NCBI GenBank assembly: GCA_023213395.1
Contig: CM041465.1
Location: forward strand, 195,431,741-195,495,740
From: Cycas panzhihuaensis
Taxonomy: Eukaryota; Cycadophyta
Direction of reading: 5' to 3'
Length of the DNA: 64,000 nt
Shown: positions 13,331 to 25,735 of the stretch, in pieces
Layout of the letters: the number at the start of each line of letters is the position of its first letter
Numbering within the stretch: position 1 is the first letter of the stretch
The notes under the pieces: model-generated
Databases searched by the model: none
What the model was told of the DNA's origin: nothing
The model's input: only the letters and a program-made list of their open reading frames with translations
Made by a program: the position numbers and the translations under genes

Positions 13331-13438
13331 CCTTTAATGAGGAGCTTCGTATCTAGGATGATGCTCTTAGTGTGTCTCTTGTCTAGAATTCTTGCCTCTT
13401 CCCTGTGGGGATTGATTCCTTATCCTTAAGCTTTCTTC

Positions 13439-14095
13439 TTAGGTATTAGATTTGATTCTAGCCTTTATAGAAAAGGTATATTCTAAGGATTCATTGGTGC
13501 TTTTATTTTCTTTAACAACCATCAACATGGCACTCAATTGTTTAATCTTCAAGGTTCTCAGGTCCTTAAAGACTTCTATACTTGTAGCTACCATCTCAAA
13601 CCTTTTAACTTCATGAACACACCTAAGTATCCTTTCTACAACCCTTTGTTCAGTAAGGGTTTCTCTAAGAGATCTAATTTGGTTCATAAGATCTTGGACT
13701 TTCGTTTTGAACTCATTGATGGTCTCATTGGGGAACATTCTCAAGTTTTTAAATTTACTCCTTAATATTTAGATTTTTAATGAGGTTATTCTTTTATAGA
13801 TAAGTTGTAATATGTCTCATGCTTTCTTGGACTTTGATGCCTCACTAATTCTTGGAAAGATATGGTTTTCTAAGGTACACAAAATTAATGCTAAATCTTC
13901 ATTGTCCTTCTTCACACATTCTTTAAAGGTTTACTTTTCTGCTTTAGTGGCATTCTGACCAAGTTATGTATACCCTATCTTCACAATGTCCCACATATCT
14001 TTAGCTATGAGGATGGGTCTCATCCTCCTACTCCAATTCAAAAAATTTGATCCATCAAACTTAGGAGTAATCATGTTACCAAAATTTGTAGCCAT
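13439..14095 (-). pseudogene. Copia gag (UBN2-type) remnant
   Basis: Reading on the minus strand from ATG at 14,095: MATNFGNMITPKFDGSNF, then LNWSRRMRPILIAKDMWDIV. This is the usual start of copia Gag (DUF4219/UBN2). A 101-codon open part follows, with MFPNETINEFKTKVQDLMNQ, LTEQRVVERILRCV and SLEYTFSIKARIK. Gag forms the virus-like particle in the cytoplasm. In-frame stops interrupt the first half. The zinc-knuckle region expected after it is absent, because the sequence runs into the reverse transcriptase end within about 110 bases. Confidence 0.88.
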
Positions 14096-14739
14096 AATGT
14101 TTCAAAATTAAGTCTATTCAAATGTTTCCTAAAGAATAGTTTTAAAATAATGTGTCATATTATCTAAAAAGTTGTTAGGCTCTAAGTTTATGGGTCTCCA
14201 AGGGAAGCCTTCAGTTACTATTCTGTCTCATAGGGCCTTCCCACAAGTGGTAAATCAAGGACCTAATATATTGGTATGTGAGTTTTAGGCTCTATATACC
14301 TCAATATGTAGGCTACTAAGAAGGTATAAGACCCCCATGATATATTAATCCACCTATGCTGGACTTATGCCTAGTGACAAATCTAGTGGTGATAGTTTTT
14401 TAAACCAAGGCACTCACCCCCTAGGTCTAGCCTAGTCTCTAAACTCTAAAAAGATAGGGTGCTCCATCTCAGCCTGTCACCTATTACATTGCTAGCTAAT
14501 GATGTTTCTCATCCAATATAAGTAGGCCAAGGGCGTGTGCGGGGTGGTAACTTTAAGGGTCCTAACTGCTCCCCTTACAAGGTTGAAAAAATTGTACTCT
14601 TTTATAAAATTATATTTTTAATATGAAAATAGATTTTGAATGTGGTCTTGTTTAACAAATAAGGTTCCTTTTAATAACAAATAAAAATAACTTGAAAAAT
14701 ATAATAAGAATGAAATGAAATAAGCATTTTAAATAAAAT

Positions 14740-15000
14740 AAATATGAGATAGAATGAGCCTTCTAAATGATACAAATGAGCTCAAAAATGATATGAAATA
14801 AAAAAGAAATAAAAAGAGACTTTAAATAAGCTTTAAAATACAATAAAAATGCACTCTATATGAGCTTTGAAGTGCAATAAAAAGAGTCTTAAATGGACTT
14901 TGAAATGAGCTTTAATAATGAAGTAAAATAACTTTTAAATGAGCTTAATATGAGCTTTAAAATGAAATTGAATAAGATAGAAATGAACTAAAGTGAAATA
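14740..15000. repeat. Degenerate minisatellite based on AAATGAGCTTT
   Basis: About ten imperfect copies of a short unit containing AAATGAGCTTT or AATAAGCTTT alternate with A-rich spacers. The irregular spacing suggests slippage in an A-rich leader rather than a functional array. Confidence 0.6.
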
Positions 15001-15417
15001 GAAGGCTTAAAGTAAAATAAATTAGGGGTTAGAAAGCTCTTTGTTTGTAAAATAATGTCTTCTTCAAGAGGTAAATCTACACAATATTTTACCATAAAAT
15101 ATATGGAAGCCTTAAAAATCAAGGTGAAATCTACTAAAAACATATTAGTATATCAATATGACATAAATATGCTTGAATAAAGTTAATAAATTACTGTAAA
15201 ATAATGAAAGAAACTCAAATTAAGATCAAATAAGAGGGATAAATTTAGTAGCCTAAGACACCTACAAAATAGCTTCAGACCAATATGAAACCAATTTCAG
15301 TACATAGATCATTGAGTCAGCTTTCCAACAGATTTAACCATTTAAAAAATAGACTCTTGGATAAAAAGATATTAGCAAAACAGTGAAAGCCTATCTGTTA
15401 TGGTAAAAAACTAAAGA

Positions 15418-15441
15418 GGGGGGGGGGGGGGGGGGGGGGGG
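15418..15441 (+). repeat. Homopolymer run of 24 G
   Basis: A perfect G tract in an otherwise AT-rich leader. It could fold as a quadruplex on the plus strand. The length may also be affected by sequencing or assembly slippage. Confidence 0.95.
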
Positions 15442-16538
15442 TCGGTCTTAAACCCATTTTACCAAAGCCCCTAGTCACTTGGATAGTGCATATGACCTAT
15501 TGCTAGCTTGCAAAGGGGGTTAGCAAACTCTAAAATTATAAAAAGTGGCTTAGTCTCTTAAAAACTAAAATTATTAAAAATAATCTATAAGATTTGAAAT
15601 TTGAGCCTTTATAACTAAAAACAAGGTCATATGAGAGTTAATAGAACTACCGGTTGACTTTGAAATAGGTTGAAATCCAAATATTATCAAATAAATTAAA
15701 TTTTATTAAACCTCATAATAATTTAATATATGAAATAAATCAAAAAATAAAAGAATTACTTTCATGTAAACACGCAGGTCAATGCGTATGCAGAGAGGAA
15801 TGAATCAAGTAAAACTCAATCAAAATGCTTTAAGACTCTTCTAAGATTAATTGAAATGCTTATAACCTACTCACAAATTGTATACAGAGAAGGAAACTTA
15901 GAGAAGATTAATTAAAAAACTAATTTTTAACTTGCAAAGGCTGAGGATGGTGCATGGTGATGTGGGAGGCCATACAGCCAAAACAGGGTCTAAAATTAAC
16001 TAAAATTAGTCTCAATTGGCTAGTAGTATCCCTATGACCTAGTTTCAGGAGAAGTCAGGGAGAAAATAGAGCAAAATGATTGATTTCAAGGAATGTTAAT
16101 GGGGTTTTAGTTAGACAGTGAAGTAGACTAGTTTCCTGGAGTTATATTTCATTGTAGAAGCAACAGTTTTTGGAACTGTCTATTTTGATGCAGAGAGGAT
16201 TCCAATGAGTAGTCAGTCAATATAGTTATATTCAAAGATGAGAGTGCATCAACCTATAGAAGATCAAGTTTATGAAAAAACATCAAAAAAATAGTAAAAA
16301 ATAATTTAAAACTTATAAAATATTAAATGAAACTTCAATAGAATTACTCTAAATGAGTGTTGGACTTAATCTACCTTCAATTACTATATAAATCTAAAAA
16401 AATATTGATTATATAGAGCATATATATAGCAAGATCAACTAAATATTTAATAAAACTATGGAAAACTATTGATAAAACTTTACAAAATGAGTCATGTGTC
16501 ATTTCGAAGTAAATCATCACTCAAATACTAAATGAAGC

Positions 16539-16835
16539 AAATACAGAGACAGAGCAGAATATGAATTAAGCCATATTATAAAAATATTTTAAAAATTTCT
16601 AATAAATGGTGGTGTTAAAGAACATCGATGAATATTTCACCTCATATATATAGTTAGGATGTTGGGGCAAGCTCACCATCGACTGATAATTTTTTTAAAT
16701 CAAATAATAATAAAAAATAAATTAAATAATACATACCTCTTCCTTATGTCAATTGGAGATAGCTAGAGATAGCTCCACGGAGTCCCAAAGCCATTATGCA
16801 CACCTTTAATAGAAAAATAAACATTACTGCTAATA
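16539..16835 (-). repeat. 5' LTR of element B
   Basis: It aligns with 12,011-12,306 almost end to end. On the plus strand it ends ATTACTGCTAATA where the partner ends ATTACTACTAACA. It abuts the LTR-like sequence of element C one or two bases later, so one of the two inserted at or very near the edge of the other. Confidence 0.75.
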
Positions 16836-16891
16836 TATTTAATAGATGAAATTGTCTAATCTCAAATATTAATAAAGAAATTATTAGGTGA

Positions 16892-17235
16892 TGTTAAACC
16901 CATATGTTATTAACTTCTTGTAATTACCCCTTTAATGTTCTATAGAGGGTCATAGTGCATACACTTCTTATTATTATAGGTCATTGGTTGAACAAATGAT
17001 TATTGGATTATGATTACATAGTAATGAGGTGGTGTGTACCTAGAAATATATATTGATTCTTCATAATACAATTTAAAGGTGATCATTTCTCTCAAGTATA
17101 TTATATTTGTATGTTTATACATATCTATTCATTTCAACCTGTATGACTTCATAGTTCATAATATTATGTATGTTTGGTTGTAGATTTTAACCTAGCATTA
17201 GAGCACCAATCTCGAGCACACATATATTATTTTTA
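16892..17235 (+). repeat. 5' LTR of element C
   Basis: 344 bases starting TGTTAAACCC and matching the 345-base copy at 27,250. Landmarks shared by all three copies in the window are AATTACCCCTTT, GGTCATAGTGCA (or a variant of it) and TTTGTATGTTT. It is followed after three bases by the primer site. Confidence 0.75.
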
Positions 17236-17238
17236 ATA

Positions 17239-17250
17239 TGGTATCAAAGC
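17239..17250 (+). promoter_or_regulatory. Primer-binding site of element C (initiator Met type)
   Basis: TGGTATCAAAGC differs by one base from TGGTATCAGAGC, the complement of the initiator-Met tRNA 3' end. It is the expected start of minus-strand DNA synthesis. Confidence 0.75.
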
Positions 17251-18278
17251 CCTAATTTGAGCTTAGTTTGACCACAAATAGGTTGTAAGACTATGAGTGT
17301 GTCCACTTATCAATGTGTTTATTTAAAACATGTTTAGATATGCCTACTTATGACTAGTGAAGGAGTAGTCTTATTTGTAAGGTGCAAATTTATTGCATGT
17401 GATGAAAGGTTATAAACTGCATTTTTGTAGGGTACCTAGAGCATTAGTGTCACAAACCTGAATAACATATTGATGCCCAAGTATTGAAGAAAATCTAGTT
17501 AGAAGCATGATCATAATATTCATTTCAAATCCCACAAAAGTTTATTGTATGTTTTGATTTAGATTTGGGTTGTTATATGCATGTGTTACTAGTGTACATA
17601 TAGATGTTATATGTATCCAAGAATATGACTTTTGAAGTAGGCTTGATCACCCCATTAAAGTTGTTCATGTGGCAGATAGGCCATTGCCTTACTCTTAGTT
17701 TAGAGTGATGCTTGAGAGGGTTTTGTGGCATGTTTATTATAGAAGATGGTGTGTTGGCTTGTACGAGAAGACTGTTGTGTTGGGGCTATAAGATACAGAT
17801 CTTGTTGATTGATGTAAACTTATGCATAAGAAAGTTACCATATGATTGTTTATAACAAGGAGATTAGGTTCATCAAGGTTCTTTATAAATCATGCTACCG
17901 TGTTAGTAAGAGGGTTTGAGGATATTTGGTAGTGCTCCCCTTTCCTAATAATGCACAAAGGAAGGAGATATTAATATAAATTTATTGAGGGTTTCAAAGC
18001 TTATTAAAGTGAAAGAAAAGGTCAATAAAATGCCCACTCAGACAATAATTCATGTCTACTATTGAAGGTGATTTTTCTCTATCTTTTATAAGTTTTCAAG
18101 ATTATATTTACATTTTTTAGGTTGTCTCTATGTGTAGAAGGCATATCTGTAATGAAATTTAAAGTGGGTAGCCAAATTATGAAGAAAAATTTAGTGTACA
18201 ATCTTGGGCATGACTCTAGCTTAAGGGGAAATTTTATCAACGTATATAGCATTATTTCTATAGATTTCTACATCTGTG

Positions 18279-18575
18279 TGAAACGGGTTAATGTCATAAG
18301 ATTATTATATTAGTTGATTATCTCTAAAAAGGGTCTTAAGTGAACTTTAAGTTAGATCACTTAACTGAAATGCACTTTCATGTGCATTATATGTAATTTT
18401 ATTTTACCTAACTCTAATGCTTCCTCTCTTAATATAAAAGTAAAAGCTCAATGGAAAAGGCTCATTCTTACCTCCTCGTTTTGTGAGAGCTACTCTCTTT
18501 CTCTAAGTCTCTCTTGCTCCCATGTTTGCCTTTCCATTTCATGCATGGAGATGAAGGATAGATCCACTTTTTTCA
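18279..18575 (+). repeat. 5' LTR of element D
   Basis: It begins TGAAACGGGTTAATG where the 3' copy has TGCAATGGGTTAATG, and ends TTTTTTCA two bases before the PBS. The 297 bases contain TAATATAAAAGTAAAAGC, a possible TATA region near 18,430, and a pyrimidine-rich stretch near 18,490-18,515. Confidence 0.85.
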
Positions 18576-18577
18576 TA

Positions 18578-18588
18578 TGGTATCAAAG
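18578..18588 (+). promoter_or_regulatory. Primer-binding site of element D
   Basis: TGGTATCAAAG right after the LTR end (TTTCA-TA-TGGTATC). It matches the initiator-Met PBS with one change. Confidence 0.8.
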
Positions 18589-21389
18589 ATTTCTTCCTTT
18601 ATATTCCTCACTTGTACTTACAATGGATCCGTTACTTTCTTCTCCCCTATAATCCATATTATGAAAGAGATTGTGAAAGTGGATTTAGAAATATTTTCAA
18701 GTTCTTATCATAGCATATTTAGTATTGTTTGCTTTTCCTTTCTCTTTTGCAAGTTTGAAAATAAAATACAAGAAATTATATGGCCCAAGGATTCCAATCC
18801 TTTGGTAGCCATTTATGCTATCTCATTCTTCTTTTCTTTCCCCTCTTTTTGTCCATTTAACAAGAGGAAATGCTGCTGAATTTTTTTCAACTTTTAGAAG
18901 AATGATTGTAAGGGGAGGTTCTACCAACTTTTTTTAAATAATTTCAATCCATTTAAAATGTCCATTGTTGTAAGCTCTTGTCTTGTCCATATTGGGATCT
19001 TGGTGATAAAAAATTATGAAAATTTCATATGGTATCATGTGTTGATGAGATATTAGCAAGCTAAAATTTTTGTAAAAATAAAATTTTCTTACTAAACTTC
19101 ACAGGTCTGCAAAATCTTCTACAGAGCTCTTATTGACCTAATTCTAATTGCTAAATATAAGGCTTTGAGTTTAGTTTTCAGTATAAGAATTGGCACCCAA
19201 TTTTGTTGTCATATAAGAAAGTTATTACTGTTTTAGTAAATAGTAGTTATTTTTAGTAAGAATTTTAGAAAAATATATTTTGCCAAATTTGCGGGACTTC
19301 CAAAAATTTTCTAGAACTCATTTGGACCTCATTCCACTCCTTGAAGATAAATCTCTAAGTCTAGTCTGTAGCACAAAAATTGGCACTCAATTTCATTATC
19401 GTGGGAGAAAGTTATTACTATTTTAATGAAGATTACCCTTTTTTGTATTAAAAAAAAAAGTAAAGAAATTTTCTTCCTTATTTTTATAAGGCTTATAAGC
19501 CCATTATAAAAGTGAGTAAAAAAACACCTAGATTGGAGCAATATCTATTGTTCTCACTCACTTATCAACATTACATTTTAACAGTCCAAATTCACTCCAA
19601 GTAAGCACTCTAAAGACACTTCAAGTAAGCACTCTATTTTTAATTATATGTATATTTGATGCAAATTCGATAATCTTTTCACTTTTCCTAAAAGAAATGC
19701 ATCGCGTACGTTATTTTTTGCCATCTTGTACCTATTCACACACTTGCAAAGGTTGAGATACCTTGGTTGGTAGAATGTCATTCCATAAAGGAGGTGTAGG
19801 TTTCAAGTTGGGACTAGACTAAATTAGAATATTGGTGAGGTTTGGTTAGCCATACCATTGTGCCTCAATCAAGAATCATTCTAATAACCAACTGGGAAAA
19901 TTGAAACTTTGATACAAGATTAAAATATACCAAATCCAATATCTATTATAGCCATGGGTATGCATGTACCACTCTTTAGAGGAGGTATATAGCTGCTCAT
20001 TAGTGAGCTGGGTCAAGATTGGGAGTACGTGGGCTCCATTGTGACTTGGATTTTATCACCAAGTATAATTATAGGTATCACAGGTGAAGGCCAACTTAAT
20101 TCTACTAGAAGCCTAGGCATCCCTTCAACAACCTCAATTATATATTAGACACAAGTTAGAGGTTATTGGGTTTATTACACATCCTAAATTTGAGTTTCAA
20201 GTTGTGTACACCCAATGATATCAGCTTTCATATTAGTCTACAATCTTGTATATGTTGAGAAGACAAGGTCCCAATAACCTGAAACCACCACCAAGATCTA
20301 AACTATTTTGCAACTAGTTACAAGAATCGAAACTGAAATTTAACATGCAAGTTCTTAACCTTGATATAATACAATAAAATTAATTAAAAAGCTAAAACAT
20401 TAGATATACACCTGATATAACATGGTAAAACCCTAACAGTGTATTAGGGAAATATTCACATAAGAAAGGTATCGATCTTTATTATTAAAGAATGGAGAAA
20501 TATATATAATCTGTAATAGAATACTTACAACAACAACAACCAGTGGACCAACTCTTCATAGTACATCTAATACATCGAATACCATCAACATAATGAAAAA
20601 ACACCCTAAATCAGGTTATATGAAAGAGTCATACAATGCACAAATCTTAACTATAGAATCTAAGGTATTTTAAGAAAATGACCTTGATTCTCTTTACAAA
20701 TTAGTATTCTTTTAAGTACTAGCTTTTTGGGTCAGGGGTTATCACCCCTGTAGCCCTCGGCCAAGGGGGACTCCTGCCCCCCTTAGAACTCCTTGAGGAA
20801 ATTTGGGGGGGAAACTACACTGTTAACATGTCAAAATTTTAGCCTCCAAAACATTGTTGTCATATTATCTAATAGTATATTGATCACTTATTTATAAAAC
20901 ATGATTTATAGTGTAATCATAATAATAGTGCTTCTCATATTTCTGCTACATCAAGTTAATATTTGGCATAAGTATTAGTGGCCAATTTTCATCATAGTGC
21001 TTTTCATATTCCTGTTGCATCAGGTTAATATTTGTCACAAGTGTTGGTGACTTTTCTCTAAGTTGCTCCTTTCATCTTTGAGTAACCACTCCCACTTCTT
21101 CTTCCTTTTGCTACACTACTTCATTGCATCTCTTATTTATAAACAATGATTGGTCATTTATTGTCATTATTTTTATAGTCCCTTGTTTATTTCTTCCCTT
21201 CTCAAAAGATACCATGTCTTCATAGTTCAAGCAAAATGTGAATTGCATTCTTAAATAGAAAGAAAATTGGGATATGTGGTTCACTGGTGTCAGAAATGTT
21301 GCAAAGTATAAAGGTTTTTAGAGAGATCACTTGCAACTTACACCATTTACTGCTGCTATATCTACCACAACTGCTTCTGGAGGAGGTGC
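18589..21389 (+). other. Long leader of element D, non-coding
   Basis: About 2.8 kb separates the PBS from recognisable gag, far longer than a usual copia leader. Two diverged copies of a ~190-bp unit lie in tandem at about 19,090-19,440 (shared TTGGCACTCAATTT-like and AGAAAGTTATTACT motifs). A GC-rich patch with short self-complementary runs lies at 20,727-20,813. I suspect a degraded nested insertion but found no terminal repeats or target duplication. No coding motif was seen. Confidence 0.5.
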
Positions 21390-22160
21390 TCCAATTGTTC
21401 CTACTAAAGTTGCAACCAAAGACTAATGGGAACTTGACAATAATAAAATCTGTACAATGATACTTCTTGTCACTGATTATTCTCTGCATAATCTCATTGA
21501 TGAAGTTGTATATGATACATCATGGAAAGTTTTTGAAGTTCTTAAGAAGAACTTTGACAATTTATTCACTTAGTGCTGAAGATGAATAAATTAAAAATGT
21601 AGAAAGGACACACAAGTGAGACAATTAATCCCCTTCGTCCAATCAAACAAGTCATTAATAAATATTTCAAAATTTAATGCATTACATGGGCTTTCTTGAT
21701 TCAATCATATCTCCATATCCTAGGTTACAAAAATCTACTCGAAAGTCTTCAATCGAGTGGCACTTTGAATGCCCTAAAATTTGAGGCTCTTGCTGATAAG
21801 TTTATTAAATTTGATAAGACCTTTGATATAAACTTTACCAGTATATCAAATCTAGCTGATGCTACTTTTGAAGTGGAAGATGGTCTTTTTTATACTAAAA
21901 ATCAAGGTCAATACTCTCGTAGTGGTGGTAATTCTCATGGAAGAGGCAGAGGTAAACAACAAGGACAGCGTCCTCTTTCTCAATAGGCTCCTCAACTCTA
22001 ATAAAAATAGTCTCAAGGCCAAGGCTAAAATAATAAACCTGGACCCAAATCTAGTAATTAAAGATAATCCAACTAGACTAATACTTCTTATGGGACTAGA
22101 AATCAAATAATTGTATGCCAAAGGTGTAATAGAAAATGACACTATGCCAAAATTTGTAGA
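21390..22160 (+). pseudogene. Copia gag with CCHC zinc knuckle
   Basis: The UBN2-type Gag region starts near DNNKICTMILLVTDYSLHN and continues DTSWKVFEVLKKNFDN. It is then open for 96 codons (21,696-21,986) through LNALKFEALADKFIKFD to a Gly/Arg/Ser-rich tail. The knuckle at 22,116-22,157 keeps all four ligands, CQRC then H then C, with a stop at the position before His where the family has Gly. Gag packages element RNA. Stops and at least one frameshift separate the parts. Confidence 0.88.
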
Positions 22161-22379
22161 ACTTCCACCAACAAACTACTAAGCTATCAATAGCGCTGTG
22201 GTGCACATAATGTTGATAATACTTCTTTTGAAGATGCTTTTAGTGGAATATAATTTGCTCATGCACACCTTTAAAGAATTGGGACCACTTCATCAAATGT
22301 TGTTGATAGATCTACTAAGTATGTTGAGGCTCATTATGGCCATGTTTATTCACTTTTACCTTCACCACTTGGAGTTGTA

Positions 22380-23670
22380 AATAGTGCCATCTCAAATACT
22401 TCATCTTAGATCATGGATACTAGAGCAACATAACATATGACTTGTCATCATCAATTCTTTTAGGATTTTGACTCTGAAGTTCATGGTGTTGTATACATAG
22501 CTAAAAAATCATCTTAGCAATTTGAAGGACTTGGAATTATTTACTTAAAACTCTCAGGCCTTCTAGATTTTACTCTTGTTGATGTTTTATATATTCCTAC
22601 TATGAAGCAGAACTTGCTCTCCCTATCTACCCTTGTCTCTCATGGATTTGATTTGAGTGTAACTATAAATAATCAAACTCTTTGTGTCATTCACCCTCCT
22701 TCAAATGCTGTGGTTATGACTGGAATTCTTGATGGCAAACTTTTTTGCCTAACTAACTCACCATCCTCTGAAACTAACTATGTTGATGATGACTCTACTT
22801 TTACCACAACCCTGACTCCTCAAAAGTTATCCCAAGTAGCCTTATGGCATGCTCATATGGGCCATATCAAAATTGATTGTTTATGAGAACTACATGCCAC
22901 TCTTCCTGGTATGATTAGGCTCTTCTCTAAGCCCTTCAAATGCAAAGCATGTATCATTGCCAAATCTCAAAGACAATCCTTTTCTCGAAGTCAGTGGAAA
23001 TCTAGCCAACCTTTATAGCTTGTACACTTAGATATATACGGTCCTATGTCAATTTATTCTCTCAAACAAAAGTGGTACTATATTACTTTCATTGATGATT
23101 TTACCAAGAAAGTATGGGTTGCTTTTCTTGCAAAGAAAGATGAAGCCTTTTCTATATTTCAAGCTTTCAAGGCCTGCATGGAAAATGAATCTAGATTCAA
23201 GATCAAAATACTCAAGACTAATAATGGTAACGAGTATACCTCTAATGAGTTTGAATTGTACCTACATCACCATGGGATCAAACATCAGACTACTGTTGTA
23301 CGTATACCCTAGCAAAATAGAATTGCCAAGCTCATAAATAGGACCATCATAAACATGGCTCGTGCTATGCTAGTATATAAGAATGTCCATGTTTATCTTT
23401 GGGCTGAGGCTATTTAGACTGTTATGTATTATATCAATACCATTAGTCCCTCTAAGCTCGACCCCTCTCCATATCAAATATGGTATGGACAAACCCTCTC
23501 TATCTCCCACTTCAAAATTTTTGGCTCCTAAAATAAGCTCTAAGATAAAGCCCTCAAAGGCATCTTTATTAAATACCCTATGGACAAAAGGGGATATAAG
23601 GTTTTTCTACCTTTATAATGCAAAATCATTATCACTAGAGATATTATATTTGTAGAGACTGAAGATTAAT
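22380..23670 (+). pseudogene. Copia protease and integrase
   Basis: The protease signature reads IMDTRATXHMT (family: IIDSGATNHMT); the active triad D-T-G has become D-T-R. GAG-pre-integrase follows with LWHAHMGHIKIDCL and the zinc site CKACIIAKSQ. The integrase core opens LVHLDIYGPM (first Asp kept at about 23,031). The second catalytic position reads KTNNGNEY, an Asp-to-Asn change, and the third reads NRIAKLINRT where the family has Glu. All three family blocks are present in the right order. The enzyme would insert element DNA into the chromosome, but it has lost two of three catalytic residues. Confidence 0.9.
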
Positions 23671-24189
23671 TACTCAAACTTGACTCCAAGATACCTTCAT
23701 ACCAATTTAATAATGCTATTGAGTTTGATATCTAGTTTCTAAAATTTAGGGAGGGAGATGCTTTATAGTTGTTCAAAATTTTAGAATTTGATAATAGAGC
23801 CCTGAAGGATACAAGCTATGACTCCTAACCAATGTATGCATATCTAGTACTATCATTTGAGAACAACTAAGTTGATAAAGGCAAAGCCATAATAGAAGGA
23901 CCACCTTCTCCAACATCAGTGGCTGGCCCATCTTCTCTAGCATCGTCAACTTCCTCTATGCTAAATATTTCACATGATCCTTTTTTGGATTAAAATGAAG
24001 ACCAAGAGGCTATAGAAATAAAAACCTCATTCCCAACTCAAGGTTTTCATGAAGCCTACTAGCTACACAAGGGCATGCGACTAGATGAGGTAGGAAAAAT
24101 TGGTACTAAAAGTGCCCATAGAGCAAGGATGCTTGAATCGCTTTCTGTTAAGCTTGAACCAATAGAATTGTACCTTACTCTTAATGAAG

Positions 24190-25735
24190 AGCCCCTAGCG
24201 TACCAATAAGCTATAAATCATACAGCTTGGAGAAATTCCATAAATGAAGAGTACCAATCTCTTATCAAGAATGGTACATGGGAGCTTGTTGATCTACCAC
24301 TTGGAAGAAAGGTGGTTCAAAACAAATGGGTGTTAAAAAACAAGTATAGATTAGATGGCACCCTAGAAAAACATAAGGCAAGGTTGGTAGCAAAAGGATT
24401 CACACAAAGGGAAGGCATCGACTATACTAAAATCTTTGCTCCTACAACCAAGTGGCCTATAATCAAAACTCTTATAGCCTTGGCTATTTAACAGGGTTGG
24501 AAAATCCACCAACTCAATGTTAAGGCCATATGTCTCAATGGGAACCTTAAAGAAGAAATTTATATGGCTCAGTCAGAAGGATACGAGATTGTCAATCAGG
24601 AGCATAAGGGTTGTAGGCTTAGAAAGTCCTTGTATAGCCTAAAATAAGTCCCTTGTGCTTGGTTTACCAAGTTGTCTAAAAGAATGAGGCAACTTAGATA
24701 TAAGGCTTGTGATTATCAAGATATTGATGCAATACTATTTATCAAGCACTAAAATGATAAAGTCACTTACCTCTTAATCTTTGTAGATGATATGCTAATA
24801 ATGGGGAATAGTGAACAGGTAATCATCCAGCTGAATAAGGACCTTGCTAAAACTTTTGAATTGACTAACCTCGGGTTGATGAAATATTACTTAGAAATTA
24901 AAGTAACTCAAAAGAAGAGAAAAATCTTTCTTTTACAAAAAAAAATATCAATGATCTTTTGACAAAGTTTCAGTTGGAAGGTGCTCGATCAGTGGCTACA
25001 CCTATGGAACTTAATGTTAAACTCTCAATTGATGGTGACAATAAGGAGGTGGATGCAACACTCTACAGGCAACTTATAGGTAGTCTCATCTATACTACTA
25101 ATACAAGACCAGATATTGCACACTCTATCAACATTCTTGCAAGATTTATGACATATCCTAAGCAAAATTACTAGCAAGTTATAATACGAATATTGAGGTA
25201 CCTAAAGATGACCAATAAATATGGTCTGTTATATGAACCTAATACAGAATTTAAATTTTATGCATACATGAATGCAGACTTTGCTAGAAATAAAGACATA
25301 GGAATATCTGCATCTATGTACATAACATTTCTTGGAATAGCACCAATATCATGGAGATCTAGATGACAGAAAATAGTTATAGACTCAACTATTGAAGCTA
25401 AATATACTATTGCTTCTGAGACAAGTAAGGAGGCGGTATGGCTTAGAAAATTATTGAATATATTAAATGTCACCCAAACAAGTTCTACTACATTACATCT
25501 AGATAATCAATCTATAGTCCAAATGGCTAAAAATCCTATATTTCACGATTGTACTAAATATATAAGCATAAAAGTCCACATGATTAGAGAACTAGTTCAT
25601 CATGGAACAATCCAATTAGAGTACTGACCTATAGTAGATCAAGTAGCCAATATCTTCACTAAACCACTGAAGAGGGTGAAGTTTGAATAGTTCCAAAGGC
25701 AACTCGGCCTTAGGGCCTCCATCTCTGACTAATTG
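24190..25735 (+). pseudogene. Copia reverse transcriptase and RNase H
   Basis: RVT_2 begins AWRNSINEEYQSLIKNGTWEL, followed by KHKARLVAKGFTQREGIDYT, LNVKAICLNG, the catalytic box FVDDMLIMG near 24,780, and LGLMKYYLEIKV. The thumb and connection are open at 24,959-25,174 (GARSVATPMELNVKL, LIGSLIYTTNTRPDIAHSIN). RNase H follows with ADFARNKD, DSTIEAKYTIASE, LHLDNQSIV and IFTKPLKRVKF, so its acidic residues are retained. A few stops and one frameshift near 24,950 inactivate it. It is the best preserved copia pol in the window. Confidence 0.92.

Larger units (their letters stand above)
14096..16538 (-). other. Leader region of element B, non-coding
   Basis: Between gag and the 5' LTR there are about 2.4 kb without coding motifs. 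14,160-14,580 is less AT-rich and could be a separate insertion, though I found no terminal repeats. 14,740-15,000 is a degenerate tandem array of AAATGAGCTTT-like units. 15,418-15,441 is a run of 24 G. I could not find a primer-binding site next to 16,539. Confidence 0.5.
12011..16835 (-). mobile_element. Element B: minus-strand Ty1/copia relic with internal deletion
   Basis: The two LTR copies, 12,011-12,306 and 16,539-16,835, lie in the same direction. On the minus strand the order is 5' LTR, long leader, gag (14,095-13,439), then directly the last third of reverse transcriptase and RNase H (13,330-12,325), a polypurine tract (TATGGGAGAGAA at 12,318-12,307) and the 3' LTR. Protease, integrase and the first half of reverse transcriptase are missing. 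The outer LTR ends and target duplication could not be fixed, because the similarity fades before a clear TG/CA boundary. Confidence 0.8.

Noticed and set aside
13538-13765. 75-codon plus-strand frame
   Set aside because: It is the complement of the copia gag on the minus strand, which carries the family motifs.
18380-18879. Two overlapping Ser/Phe-rich frames at the D LTR and leader
   Set aside because: They span the LTR end and the PBS, so they cannot be one protein. Composition reflects the pyrimidine-rich LTR end.
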